64,000 bases of DNA from Actinomycetota bacterium (GTDB lineage Bacteria; Actinomycetota; Actinomycetes; S36-B12; CAIYMF01): positions 1 to 64,000 of the forward strand of contig JAIUOK010000011.1 of the NCBI GenBank assembly GCA_020161245.1, given 5' to 3'. Positions 51,799-60,859 of the stretch are shown one piece after another. The notes under the pieces were generated by a model that worked only from the letters and a program-made list of their open reading frames with translations, had not been told where the DNA came from and made no database searches. Each line of letters begins with the position of its first letter. Position 1 is the first letter of the stretch. A program made the translations under genes and the position numbers.

Positions 51799-51814
51799 GA
51801 GACGATAAAGTCTC
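51799..51814. promoter_or_regulatory. Inverted repeat in the divergent desaturase promoter region
   Basis: GAGAC and GTCTC flank GATAAA in the 84-nt gap between the reductase gene and the divergent regulator. This is a candidate operator for the PucR-type regulator. The arms are short, so chance is possible. Confidence 0.35.
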
Positions 51815-51862
51815 ACTCTGAGCGCGTGGATCCGTTGCGCTCCTTTGTTCGTAGGAGACAGC

Positions 51863-53050
51863 ATGGATGCGCAGGACCTGGGCCTGTCACCCGCGGTGGG
51901 CGACGCCCTGCGCGCAGGGCTGCCCGAGGTGGCTGCCGCGACCGTGGGTGCCATCGCGGTCGAGGTGCCGGAGTACGCGGGGCAGATGACCGGCGCTTTC
52001 CGCACCAACGTCGAGGGCGCCGTGCAGCTCGCGCTCGGCGGCTTCCTGCGCGCCGCCGAGGAGGCGCGCGGCGGCGGGATCGTGCCGCTCCCCCCGGTGA
52101 TCGACGCCGCCTACTCGCTCGGCCGCGGCGAGGCCCGGTCGGGCCGCACGATGTCGGCGCTGCTCGCGGCCTACCGCGTAGGGGCGCGTGTGTCGTGGCA
52201 GGGCTGGGGCGCCACCTGCGTCGAGCACGACGTGCCTGCCGCGACCGTGGCCCGGCTGGCCGAGCTCGTCTTCTCCTACATCGACGCACTCTCGGCGGCG
52301 AGCGTCACCGGCCACAGCGACCAGCTCGCGACGTCCGGCCGCGTCCGCGAGCAGTACCGCGAGCGGCTGGCCCTCGGCCTCGTCGAGGGCCAGCCCGAGG
52401 AGCGGCTGCTGGTGCTGGCCGAGCGCGCCGAGTGGGAGCCGCCGCCGTCGCTGGCCGCCGTCGTCGTGGCGACGTCCGAAGCGCGCACGCTGGCACCGGT
52501 GCTGGGGCCGGCGGCGCTGGCGCTTCCGGGCGACGTCGTCGACCTCGGCGTGGACGCCGATCTCGCCGTCCTGCTCGTGCCGGCGCCGTCGCGGCGGGCG
52601 GTGCTGCAGCCGCTGCGCGGGATCCCGTCGGTCGTCGGCCCCACCCGGCCGTGGTCGTCGGCCTCCGCGTCGCTCGCCCGGGCCCGCCGCCAGCTGGTGC
52701 GCCACGGCCTCGGCCGCGACGTCGCCGACACCGACGACCGGCTCGTCGAGCTTGTGCTCACCGCCGACGACGACGCGCTCGCCGACCTCCGCGCTCGGGC
52801 CCTGGCACCGCTGTCGGACCAGCGTCCCGACACCGCGGAGCGGCTCGCCGAGACGCTGCGGTCGTGGCTGCTGCACCAGGGCAGGCGCGAGGCCGTGGCC
52901 GCCCATCTGCACGTGCACCCGCAGACCGTGCGGTACCGGATGACGCAGCTGCGCGAGCTGTTCGGCGAGGCGCTCGCCGATCCCGAGCGGGTGCTCGAGC
53001 TGACCGTGGCGCTCGGTGCGCAGCCCGCCGCGGCGGCTGCTCGAAGCTGA
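51863..53050 (+). CDS. PucR/CdaR-type helix-turn-helix regulator
   Basis: The 395-residue protein has an N-terminal helical sensor-like region (about 1-170), a degenerate mid-domain and a C-terminal PucR-type helix-turn-helix (VAAHLHVHPQTVRYRMTQLR near 345-365, then LFGEALADPERVLEL). Such proteins commonly control adjacent divergent genes, so the desaturase/reductase pair is the likely target. GTAGGAGAC precedes ATG 51863. The ligand is unknown. Confidence 0.88.
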   Translation: MDAQDLGLSPAVGDALRAGLPEVAAATVGAIAVEVPEYAGQMTGAFRTNVEGAVQLALGGFLRAAEEARGGGIVPLPPVIDAAYSLGRGEARSGRTMSALLAAYRVGARVSWQGWGATCVEHDVPAATVARLAELVFSYIDALSAASVTGHSDQLATSGRVREQYRERLALGLVEGQPEERLLVLAERAEWEPPPSLAAVVVATSEARTLAPVLGPAALALPGDVVDLGVDADLAVLLVPAPSRRAVLQPLRGIPSVVGPTRPWSSASASLARARRQLVRHGLGRDVADTDDRLVELVLTADDDALADLRARALAPLSDQRPDTAERLAETLRSWLLHQGRREAVAAHLHVHPQTVRYRMTQLRELFGEALADPERVLELTVALGAQPAAAAARS

Positions 53051-53099
53051 CCACGCCCGGCCCTCCGAAGGCCTAGGTTGCCGCCGGAGGGGAGGACGG

Positions 53100-54854
53100 A
53101 TGTCGGTCGAGGGGCTCGACCGCGCGCCGGTGCGCACACCGCTGCTGCTGCCGTCGCTGCGCGGCTACCGCACGGCCTACGCAGGCCGCGACGTCGTCGC
53201 CGGGCTGGTGCTCTCGGCGCTGCTGGTGCCCCAGGGCATGGCCTACGCCGAGCTCGCGGGCCTGCCGCCCGTGACCGGCCTCTACACCTCGATCCTGTGC
53301 CTCGTCGGCTATGCCCTGGTCGGCCCCTCGCGCATCCTCGTGCTGGGCCCGGACTCCTCGCTCGGCCCCATGATCGCGGCGACGATCCTGCCGCTGGTCG
53401 CGGCCGACGGGGATCCTGCGCGGGCGGTGCTGCTCGCCTCCGGCCTGGCGATCATCACCGGGCTCGTCATGGTGGCCGCCGGCCTCGGGCACCTCGGCTT
53501 CGTGGCCGACCTGCTCTCCAAGCCCACGATCCTCGGCTACATGAACGGCCTGGCTCTGACGATCATCGTCGGCCAGCTGCCGAAGCTGCTCGGCTTCTCG
53601 GTCGACGCCGAGACCTTCGTGCAGGAGGTGCGCGCCGTCGTCGTCGGCATCGTGTCGGGCGACATCCTGTGGCCCGCAGCGGGCATCGGGCTGCTGTCGC
53701 TCGCGGTGCTGCTGGTGCTCAACCGCTGGCTGCCGAAGGTGCCGTCGGTGCTGGTGTCGGTCGTCGTCGCGATGGCGCTGAGCATCTGGCTCGACCTCGC
53801 CGCGCGCGGCGTCAAGACCATCGGCGTCCTCCCCGAGGGCCTGCCGTCGTTCACGATCCCGCGCGTCGGCGTCGCCGACCTCGGCGTGCTGCTCGTCGGC
53901 GGGCTCTCGATCGCGCTCGTGGCGCTCGCCGACACCATCTCGACGGCGACGTCGTTCGCGGCCCGGCAGGGCGAGCGGGTCGACGGCGACCGGGAGATGA
54001 TCGGCATCGGCACGGCCAACATCGCCGCCGGCCTGTTCCAAGGCTTCCCGGTGAGCACCAGCGGATCGCGCACGGCGGTCGCCGAGCAGGCCGGCTCGCG
54101 CAGCCAGGTGTCGGGCCTGGTCGGCGCGCTCATGATCGCCGTGATGCTGGTCTTCGTCCCGGGCCTGCTGTCGTCGCTCCCCCAGCCCACGCTCGGCGCG
54201 ATCGTCATCGCCGCCGCCATGTCGCTCGCCGACATCCCCGGCACCGTGCGCCTCTACCACCAGCGCCGAGCCGACTTCGTGCTGTCGATGGCGGCGTTCC
54301 TCGGTGTCGCCTTCCTCGGCGTACTGCCGGGCATCGTGCTCGCGATCGCGCTCTCGGTGGTCAACGTGTTCCGGCGGATCTGGATGCCCTACCGCACCGA
54401 GCTCGGCCGGCCCGAGGGCGTGCGCGGGCTGCACGACGTGCGGATGTACCCCGAGGCCGAGCACCTGCCGGGCTGCGTGATCCTGCGCTTCGACGCGCCG
54501 CTGATCTTCGCCAACGCCGGCACGTTCCGCACCACCGTGCTCGAGTCGCTCGAGCGCGACCCGCGCCCGAGCTGGGTGATCATCGCGGCCGAGCCGATCA
54601 CCGACGTCGACACCACGGCCTGCGACATGCTCGACGACCTCGTGCCCGAGCTCGAGGAGGCCGGCGTCCACCTCGTGTTCGCCGAGCTCAAGGACGGCGT
54701 GCGCGCGAAGCTGCGCGACTTCGGCCTCGACGACGCCCTGGGCGACGAGCGGTTCTTCCCCACCACGCATGCCGCGGTCGACGCGTTCCAGGAGGTCGAC
54801 GGGACGCGCTGGGAGCCTCGACCTCCGGAGTGGGCCAGGCCGGACCGCGAGTAG
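53100..54854 (+). CDS. SulP-family anion transporter with STAS domain
   Basis: The 584-residue protein has about 12-14 membrane helices (35-430), with the SulP signatures GLVLSALLVPQGMAYAELAG and FPVSTSGSRTAVAEQAGSRS. A C-terminal STAS domain follows (about 450-565; AEPITDVDTTACDML). Family members carry sulfate, bicarbonate or dicarboxylates. Neighbours do not fix the substrate, though a sulfate or bicarbonate role would suit this organism. GGAGGGGAGG precedes ATG 53100. Confidence 0.92.
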   Translation: MSVEGLDRAPVRTPLLLPSLRGYRTAYAGRDVVAGLVLSALLVPQGMAYAELAGLPPVTGLYTSILCLVGYALVGPSRILVLGPDSSLGPMIAATILPLVAADGDPARAVLLASGLAIITGLVMVAAGLGHLGFVADLLSKPTILGYMNGLALTIIVGQLPKLLGFSVDAETFVQEVRAVVVGIVSGDILWPAAGIGLLSLAVLLVLNRWLPKVPSVLVSVVVAMALSIWLDLAARGVKTIGVLPEGLPSFTIPRVGVADLGVLLVGGLSIALVALADTISTATSFAARQGERVDGDREMIGIGTANIAAGLFQGFPVSTSGSRTAVAEQAGSRSQVSGLVGALMIAVMLVFVPGLLSSLPQPTLGAIVIAAAMSLADIPGTVRLYHQRRADFVLSMAAFLGVAFLGVLPGIVLAIALSVVNVFRRIWMPYRTELGRPEGVRGLHDVRMYPEAEHLPGCVILRFDAPLIFANAGTFRTTVLESLERDPRPSWVIIAAEPITDVDTTACDMLDDLVPELEEAGVHLVFAELKDGVRAKLRDFGLDDALGDERFFPTTHAAVDAFQEVDGTRWEPRPPEWARPDRE

Positions 54855-54934
54855 ACCGCACGGCGGGACGCGGGAATCGGCGACGGCGGCCTTGCCGTTA
54901 CCCTGGTCGCACAACCGAACACGCCGTTCGATCC

Positions 54935-55115
54935 TCTGCGGGAGAGTCCCGCGAGCAGCGGGCGCAGCAGGAGCAACTCCTCCCCAGGAACCTCTCAGGC
55001 ACCGTGACCGCAGGGGGTAGGCACCTCTGGAGAGAGGCCCGTCCGACGGGCCCGCCGTAGGAGCAAGCCGCGCCAAGCGCGGCGGAATCTCTCAGGCACC
55101 GGCACAGAGCGGGGA
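54935..55115 (+). promoter_or_regulatory. Tandem glycine riboswitch
   Basis: Two glycine aptamers stand in series. The first (about 54935-55030) has GGGAGAG, then AACCTCTCAGGCACCGTGAC and a CTCTGGAGAG closing arm. The second (about 55030-55115) has GCCGTAGGAGCAA, AATCTCTCAGGCACCGGCAC and GGGGAGG. These conserved CTCTCAGGCACCG blocks define the class. A small hairpin (AGGAC/GTCCT, near 55115-55127) follows and may be the expression platform ahead of GTG 55154. The riboswitch should tie the downstream membrane protein to glycine level. Confidence 0.92.
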
Positions 55116-55153
55116 GGACCTGTCCTCGCCCCTGCCCGCCCCCGGAGAGAGCC

Positions 55154-55801
55154 GTGCCCGACCTCGCCCTCGCCACCCCGCTGTGGCTCGCCGTCCTCGG
55201 CATCGCCGTCAACGCCCTCGTCGGGGCCCTGCACGCCTACACCGACGACCACCGCCCGTGGGACGTCGTCGGCGTCCTGTCGTTCGCTCTGCTCATGGGC
55301 CTCGGCGGCGGGGTGGTGCGCGACCTGCTGCTCGGCCAGCTGCCGCCGCTGTCGCTGCGCAGCCCCCTCGGCGTGGTGACGGTCGTGGTGGCCGCGGCAG
55401 CGGGCCGCCTGCTCGTGCCGCTGATCCTGCGCGCCGCCCGGCTCATGGCGGTGCTCGAGGCGCTCGCGCTGGCGCTGTTCGCCATCAGCGGCGCCGCGTA
55501 CGCCGACGCCGCGGGCCTGCCGTGGACGACGTCGGTGCTCGTCGCGGTCGTCGCCGCCGTCGGTGGCGGTGTGCTCGTCTCGCTGCTGCGCGGCGAGGTG
55601 CCCTCGGTGCTGCAGGCGGGCCGCCCCGATGCGCTGCTCGCCGCCTGGGCGGCGCTGGCATACCTGCTGCTCGACGACGTCTCGACCGCGGCGGCGTCGA
55701 TCGTGCCTCTCGCCCTGGCCGTCGGCGTCCGGCTGCTGTCCGACCGGCGCAGCCTCGCGACCCGGCCCCTCAGCCGTGCCGCGACCGCTCCACTAGCGTG
55801 A
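55154..55801 (+). CDS. TRIC/UPF0126 family membrane protein under glycine control
   Basis: The 215-residue protein has two repeats of three helices plus a seventh, with GLGGGVVRDLLLGQLPPLSL and AVGGGVLVSLLRGEVPSVLQ, the duplicated Gly-rich motifs of the family. Known relatives form trimeric cation channels. Those behind glycine riboswitches are suspected glycine exporters or leak channels. The riboswitch immediately upstream supports a glycine-linked role. GTG 55154 follows GGAGAG. The end overlaps the TetR gene in GTGA. Confidence 0.9.
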   Translation: MPDLALATPLWLAVLGIAVNALVGALHAYTDDHRPWDVVGVLSFALLMGLGGGVVRDLLLGQLPPLSLRSPLGVVTVVVAAAAGRLLVPLILRAARLMAVLEALALALFAISGAAYADAAGLPWTTSVLVAVVAAVGGGVLVSLLRGEVPSVLQAGRPDALLAAWAALAYLLLDDVSTAAASIVPLALAVGVRLLSDRRSLATRPLSRAATAPLA

Positions 55802-56364
55802 CGCCCGTGGCCGCCGCCCCCCGTCGCGAGAACCGCGGGCCGAGCGCGGGCCCGGAGAACCGCCGGGCCCTCATCGCTGCGGCCGCGGAGGTCTTCGCCG
55901 AGAAGGGGATCACCGCGCCGCTGTCGGCGGTGGCCAAGCGAGCGGGTGTCGGGCAGGGCTCGCTCTACCGGCACTTCCCCGACCGCACGAGCCTGGCCCT
56001 GGCCGCGTTCGAGGACAACGTCGCCGCGATCGAGGCCCTGGCCGACGAGCCGGGCACCGACCTCGACGCGCTGCTCGACCTCATCACCGACCAGATGATC
56101 GGGTCGGTCGCGTTCGTGTCGATCGTGTCGCTGGGCGCGGCCGACGAGCGGCTGCCAGCAGTGGGCCAGCGCGTGGTCGATGCGATCGCACCGGCCGTCG
56201 AGCAGGCCCGCAAGGCTGGGCGTCTCCGCCGGGACGCCACGGCCGACGACGTCATGCTGGCGATCGGGATGGCGTCGTCGTTCGTGGCGCAGAACCCCGG
56301 GGCCGACCGGCGTGCTGTCGCGGAATCGTGCTGGGCGCTGCTCGACCGCGCGCTGCGCCCCTGA
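55798..56364 (+). CDS. TetR-family transcriptional regulator
   Basis: The 188-residue regulator has a TetR helix-turn-helix (AEVFAEKGITAPLSAVAKRA, then GQGSLYRHFPDRTSLALAAF) and a C-terminal ligand domain with SBP-like composition (SIVSLGAADERLPAVGQRVV). Start GTG 55798 overlaps the stop of the TRIC gene, so the two are coupled. Targets are unknown; it may also bind other palindromes in this window. Confidence 0.9.
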   Translation: MTPVAAAPRRENRGPSAGPENRRALIAAAAEVFAEKGITAPLSAVAKRAGVGQGSLYRHFPDRTSLALAAFEDNVAAIEALADEPGTDLDALLDLITDQMIGSVAFVSIVSLGAADERLPAVGQRVVDAIAPAVEQARKAGRLRRDATADDVMLAIGMASSFVAQNPGADRRAVAESCWALLDRALRP

Positions 56365-56367
56365 GGG

Positions 56368-57603
56368 TCAGACCTTCGCCAGCGGCACGTCGGGATCGGC
56401 GAGCCGCTCGAGGTCGACCGGCTCGTCGCGGGCCAGCAGCGCCTCGACGTCGTCCTCGACGTCCCACACGTTGACGTTCATGGCGGCCAGCACCTTCCGG
56501 TGCTTGACCCAGAAGGCCATGAGCTCGCGCTTCTCGGTCTCGTCGGCGCGGTCCTTCTCCCGGACGACTACGCGGTCGTAGTCGTCCGAGCCGGCGAAGC
56601 CGCGGTACTCCATGCCGAGGTCGTACTGGTCGCTGAAGAAGAACGGGCGCGCGTCGTACGTCTCGTCGTCGCCGACGATGCTCGCAGCGGCGGCACCGGG
56701 CTGGCGGTCGGCCTCGGCCCAGTGCTCCACGCGCAGTCGCCGCCCGAGCGGCGGCCGCGTGGCGTTGGCGACGTCGCCGACCGCCCAGATCCGCGGGTCG
56801 GCTGTGCGCAGGTGCTCGTCGACGACGATGCCGTTGTCGACCTCGAGCCCGGCCTTCTCGGCCAGCCCCGTGTTCGGCGCGATGCCGACGCCGACGAGCA
56901 CCACGTCGGCCTCGACGACGTCGCCGTCGGCGAGCCGCACGCCGGTGAGACGGTCGCCGTCGGTCTCGAGCGACTCCACCTTCACTCCCGTGCGGATGTC
57001 GACGCCCTTCTCGCGATGCAGGTCGACGAACAGCTGCGCCATCTCGGGGCCGAGCACCTTGCCGAGCGGGAGGCCGTCCGCCTCGAGCAGCGTCACCTCG
57101 AGGCCGGCGCGGCGCCCGGCTGCGGCGCACTCGAGACCGATCCAGCCGCCGCCGATGACGGCGAGCCGGCTGCCGGTCTCGAGCGCCCGGCGCAACGACT
57201 CGCTGTCGTCGAGCCGGCGCAGGTAGTGGGCGAGCTCGGCGCCCGGCACGTCGAGGGTGCGGGGCGTCGAGCCCGTGGCGAGGACGAGCGCGTCGAACGG
57301 CACGTGCTCGTCGTCCTGGAGCACGACCTCGGCGGCGTCGCGGTCGATCTCCTCGACCTCGGTGCCGAGCCGCAGCTCGACGTCGTTCTCGCCGTACCAG
57401 CTCGCGGGGTGCAGCAGCACCTCGTCGCGGCTCTTGCGCTTCTGCAGGAACTCCTTGGACAGCGGCGGCCGGTCGTACGGGAGCTCGGACTCCGCGCCCA
57501 GGACGGTGATCGAGCCGGTGTAGCCGCGCTTGCGCAGCTCCTCCGCCGTCCTGATGCCGGCCCGCCCGCTGCCCACGACCACCACGCGCTCGATCCCTGC
57601 CAC
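56368..57603 (-). CDS. Ferredoxin/rubredoxin-reductase-like FAD oxidoreductase
   Basis: The 411-residue flavoprotein has the FAD site VVVGSGRAGIRTAEELRKRG, the substrate-face motif LPYDRPPLSKEFL, the NAD(P) site LAVIGGGWIGLECAAAGRRA, the FAD motif IWAVGDVAN, and a C-terminal reductase domain. It probably reduces a ferredoxin or similar partner for a cytochrome P450 or dioxygenase, but no such partner is adjacent. GTG 57603 is the best start. It is divergent from the alditol oxidase gene. Confidence 0.9.
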   Translation of the reverse strand: MAGIERVVVVGSGRAGIRTAEELRKRGYTGSITVLGAESELPYDRPPLSKEFLQKRKSRDEVLLHPASWYGENDVELRLGTEVEEIDRDAAEVVLQDDEHVPFDALVLATGSTPRTLDVPGAELAHYLRRLDDSESLRRALETGSRLAVIGGGWIGLECAAAGRRAGLEVTLLEADGLPLGKVLGPEMAQLFVDLHREKGVDIRTGVKVESLETDGDRLTGVRLADGDVVEADVVLVGVGIAPNTGLAEKAGLEVDNGIVVDEHLRTADPRIWAVGDVANATRPPLGRRLRVEHWAEADRQPGAAAASIVGDDETYDARPFFFSDQYDLGMEYRGFAGSDDYDRVVVREKDRADETEKRELMAFWVKHRKVLAAMNVNVWDVEDDVEALLARDEPVDLERLADPDVPLAKV

Positions 57604-57702
57604 GCCCTGCCGCCCTCTCGTCGTCGCGCCCCGTCCGGGCGTCGCCGAGGACTTCCCGGACGCCGCCGTCCGCAAACGCCGCAGGCACGGCAGGATCGGC
57701 AT

Positions 57703-58956
57703 ATGACCTCGCAGCCGCTGACCAACTGGGCGCGCAACATCGTGTTCGAGCCCGCGTCGGTGGCCAGGCCGCGGTCGCGCGTCGAGCTGGCCGAGGTGCT
57801 GGCGTCGGCGTCGTCGGTGCGGGTGCTCGGAACCGGGCACTCGTTCTCGCCCGTGTGCTCCACCGACGGCACCCTGCTCTCGCTCGCCGATCTGCCGGTC
57901 TCGATCGACGTCGACGTCGAGGCGCAGCGGGCCGTGGTGGGCGGGCCGCTCCGGTGGGGCGATATCGCGCCGGTGCTCGACGGCCACGGGGTGGCGCTGC
58001 ACAACATGGGGTCGCTCCCTCACATCTCGGTGGCCGGCTCGGCGTCGACCGGCACCCACGGCAGCGGCTCTGCGCTCGGGTGCCTCGCGAGGGCGGTGCG
58101 CGGCGTCGAGCTCATGACGGCCGATGGCTCGGTGCGCTGGATCCGCGAGGGCGACGACGGGTTCTACGGCTCCGTCGTCGCGCTCGGCATGCTCGGCGCG
58201 GTGCTCTCGGTCGAGCTCGCGGCGGAGCCGGCGTACGACGTGGAGCAGACCGTGTGGCAGGGCCTCCCGTTCGTGGTCGCCGTCGACCGGTTCGACGACG
58301 TCATGGGGTCGGCCCGCAGCGTGAGCCTGTTCACGACCTGGCAGTCCGACGAGTTCGAGCAGGTGTGGGTGAAGCGCGATACCGCCTCTCCCCCGGCCGA
58401 TCTCTGGTGGACGGGCGCGACGCCGTCGGACGTGCCGCTGCACCCGTGCCCCGGCATATCCCCGGAGGCGTGCACCCAGCAGCTCGGCGTCGTCGGGCGC
58501 TGGTACGAGCGCGTGCCGCACTTCCGGCTCGACCACACCCCGAGCAGCGGCGACGAGCTGCAGTCGGAGTACCTGCTCGACCGCTCGTGCGCCGCGGAGG
58601 CTCTCGAGGCGGTGCAGACGGTCGCGCACGTGGTGGCCCCGGTGCTGCAGATCAGCGAGATCCGCACGGTCGCCGCCGACAGCCTGTGGCTCTCGCCGTG
58701 CTACGGCCGCGACTCGGTCGCCGTCCACTTCACCTGGATCGACGACGCCGACGCGGTGGCTCCCGCGGTGGCGGCCGTCGAGTCGGTGCTCGTGCCGCTC
58801 GGCGCGCGGCCGCACTGGGGCAAGGTGCTCGACGTGGAGCCCGGGCTGGTGGCGTCGGCGTACCCGCGCCTCGCCGACCAGCGCACGCTGCGGAACCGGC
58901 TCGACCCCGAGCACCGGTTCACCAACGGTTTCGTGGCGCGCTACCTCGACGCCTGA
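57703..58956 (+). CDS. Alditol oxidase (AldO-like, covalent FAD)
   Basis: The 417-residue VAO-family oxidase has GTGHSFSP with His46 at the position that carries covalent FAD in Streptomyces AldO, and SVAGSASTGTHGSG in the FAD-binding domain. The C-terminal ALO domain includes HWGKVLD and ends RNRLDPEHRFTNGFVARYLD. Length equals that of known alditol oxidases, which oxidise xylitol or sorbitol and release hydrogen peroxide. A gulonolactone-oxidase-type activity is the alternative. The start is ATG 57703. Confidence 0.92.
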   Translation: MTSQPLTNWARNIVFEPASVARPRSRVELAEVLASASSVRVLGTGHSFSPVCSTDGTLLSLADLPVSIDVDVEAQRAVVGGPLRWGDIAPVLDGHGVALHNMGSLPHISVAGSASTGTHGSGSALGCLARAVRGVELMTADGSVRWIREGDDGFYGSVVALGMLGAVLSVELAAEPAYDVEQTVWQGLPFVVAVDRFDDVMGSARSVSLFTTWQSDEFEQVWVKRDTASPPADLWWTGATPSDVPLHPCPGISPEACTQQLGVVGRWYERVPHFRLDHTPSSGDELQSEYLLDRSCAAEALEAVQTVAHVVAPVLQISEIRTVAADSLWLSPCYGRDSVAVHFTWIDDADAVAPAVAAVESVLVPLGARPHWGKVLDVEPGLVASAYPRLADQRTLRNRLDPEHRFTNGFVARYLDA

Positions 58957-58959
58957 GCG

Positions 58960-59835
58960 TCACCGGGTCAGCAGGTACGCCGCGGCCAGGCCGGCCGCGC
59001 CGAGTACCCATCCGTACCTCGCCGACGCCGCCACCGCAGGCTCGCGGTAGCCGTACACCGTCGACATCTGCGGCGGCCCGAACGACGGGATCGAGAGCGC
59101 GCACAGCACCGCGACGACGTCGATGGCACCGTCGGGCGCGAGCAGCACGATGGGGACGAACAGCACCACCCTCAGCGCCACCATGGGGATCCAGTGCCGG
59201 AGCCCGGGACGCGGATCCATCCGCTGCGTCGGGTGCAGCACCGACCCCACGAACAGCGCCGCACCGGTCGCGGCGAGGACCGGGGCGAAGACGAGCGAGA
59301 CGTCGAGCGTCCACGGCGGCGCCTCGCCCATGGCCTTCAAGAGCAGACCCACGCCGAAGGCGATGATCGGCGACTGGTCGACCCATGACGACCGGACCCG
59401 CTGCGGAATCGGCGCGTCGCGGCGCATCAGCCAGGTGGTCGCCGTCCAGACGGGCAGCGACGCCTTGTCGACGAGGACCGCGGCCAGCACGCCCGCGGGC
59501 CCGGCGACCGCTCCGGCGACGGGGATGGCCCAGTACCCGGTGTTGGCGTAGCCGGTCCACGCCCGCAGCGCTCCGACTCCCCCGCGTCCCGGGCTGGGCG
59601 TGATCACCACCGACACCGCGAGCATGACGGCGAACACCGACGCCATCGCGAGCGGCCACAGCACATCGCCGACGCCGCCGAGCCGCCAGGCTGCGACCAC
59701 CGAGAGCGCCGCGGCGGCGAGCAGGATCTGCGCGCGCACCAGCACCGGCCAGATCCGGGTGAGCGGCGCCCAGCCGTTGGCCAGCAGGCCGAGCAGCGCG
59801 CCCACGGCGTACGCCACGAGGACCGACACGCTCAC
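58960..59835 (-). CDS. AEC-family (auxin efflux carrier-like) transporter
   Basis: The 291-residue membrane protein has about nine or ten helices. It shows the mid-chain ALRAWTGYANTGYWAIPVAG motif and ALSIPSFGPPQMSTVYGYRE of AEC-type carriers. It is shorter than typical members (300-400). Substrate is unknown. GTG 59835 is the start. It converges with the alditol oxidase gene with a three-base gap, and no shared function is implied. Confidence 0.75.
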   Translation of the reverse strand: MSVSVLVAYAVGALLGLLANGWAPLTRIWPVLVRAQILLAAAALSVVAAWRLGGVGDVLWPLAMASVFAVMLAVSVVITPSPGRGGVGALRAWTGYANTGYWAIPVAGAVAGPAGVLAAVLVDKASLPVWTATTWLMRRDAPIPQRVRSSWVDQSPIIAFGVGLLLKAMGEAPPWTLDVSLVFAPVLAATGAALFVGSVLHPTQRMDPRPGLRHWIPMVALRVVLFVPIVLLAPDGAIDVVAVLCALSIPSFGPPQMSTVYGYREPAVAASARYGWVLGAAGLAAAYLLTR

Positions 59836-59951
59836 CCGCTCATCACGCCGACGACGCTACCCACTGCGGAACGCCGCACCCGATCCCCGTCCCGTCCGGC
59901 GGAGTCCGCTCCTCTGCTCCGCGCCTGGACAGCCGCTCCTACGATGCAGCG

Positions 59952-60389
59952 ATGCCGATCAGGATGGACAACGTCGCCATCGCCGTCCGCGACCTCGACG
60001 CCGCGATCGCCTTCTTCACCGACCTCGGGCTCACCGTCCTCGGCCGCGACGAGGTCAGCGGCGAGTGGACGGACACCGCCGTCGGGCTCGACGGCAACCA
60101 CGCGAAGATCGCGATGCTCCAGACACCGGGAGGCCAAGCGCGCCTCGAGCTGTTCGAGTACCTGCACCCGGAGGCGAACGAGGTGCCCCCGGCGCAGGCG
60201 AACGACATCGGCATGCACCGGGTCGCCTTCGAGGTCGACGACATCGACGAGGCCCTCGCCGTCGCCGCCCGCCACGGCTGCTTCCCGCTGCGCGGGGTGG
60301 CGACCTACGAGGACATCTACAAGCTGACCTACCTGCGGGGACCGTCAGGGATCCTGCTGATGCTCGCCCAGTCGCTGACGAAGCCCTGA
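59952..60389 (+). CDS. VOC-family (glyoxalase-like) protein
   Basis: The 145-residue protein has two beta-alpha-beta-beta-beta units typical of the vicinal oxygen chelate superfamily. It begins MPIRMDNVAIAVRDLDAAIA and carries potential metal ligands in LELFEYLHP, MHRVAFEVDD and GPSGILLMLAQ. The MCE-like order of ligands is possible but not clear. Substrate is unassigned. ATG 59952; an alternative ATG 59964 lies four codons on. Confidence 0.88.
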   Translation: MPIRMDNVAIAVRDLDAAIAFFTDLGLTVLGRDEVSGEWTDTAVGLDGNHAKIAMLQTPGGQARLELFEYLHPEANEVPPAQANDIGMHRVAFEVDDIDEALAVAARHGCFPLRGVATYEDIYKLTYLRGPSGILLMLAQSLTKP

Positions 60390-60537
60390 CCCAGGCGGCT
60401 CGACCTTCAGAGCAACGAGCTCACCGATCCCGAGCGCCAGACGCGGGAAAGGCCGGCAACGGGTGCAGGGCGCTCCCCTCGACCTGCGTCCAGCAGCGAC
60501 CGACGTCGGCGATGCCTATCGGTAGGCACATAGGCGC

Positions 60538-60756
60538 CTACGCGCGGCCCGTGGCTCCCGTGGGGCCAGGACCCGATGGGCAACCCGGGATGCCGCAGTC
60601 CTCGTCGGGATCGACGCCCTGGCCGCGGTTGTCGTGCTCGAACTCGTAGTGGAAGCACACCCAGTGCATCTTCTCGAAGGTCTCGTAGTGAGCGGCGCTC
60701 ACTCTGACAACGCGTCCGCATCGACGGCAGATGAGATCGTCGCCCGCTTCTGACAC
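60538..60756 (-). CDS. Small zinc-binding hypothetical protein
   Basis: The 72-residue product begins VSEAGDDLICRRCGRVVRVS and continues with HYETFEKMHWVCFHYEFEHD and CGIPGCPSG. The CxxC, His/Cys and CxxxxC sets suggest two zinc sites. Similar small proteins occur across actinobacteria without known function. GTG 60756 has no obvious ribosome site. Confidence 0.65.
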   Translation of the reverse strand: MSEAGDDLICRRCGRVVRVSAAHYETFEKMHWVCFHYEFEHDNRGQGVDPDEDCGIPGCPSGPGPTGATGRA

Positions 60757-60859
60757 GCGAGTCAGAATGCCCGGTTCTTTCTCGGTTCGTCATCCGGTCC
60801 GGGGCGTGCCGGTAGCCCTCGAGCCTGGGGGCTGAGGGCTTCGGCGGGGCGGGCGGGGT

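Noticed and set aside
53073..55076. A 667-codon antisense frame opposite the SulP gene
   Set aside because: It mirrors the GC-rich third positions of the SulP gene and has no recognisable domain.
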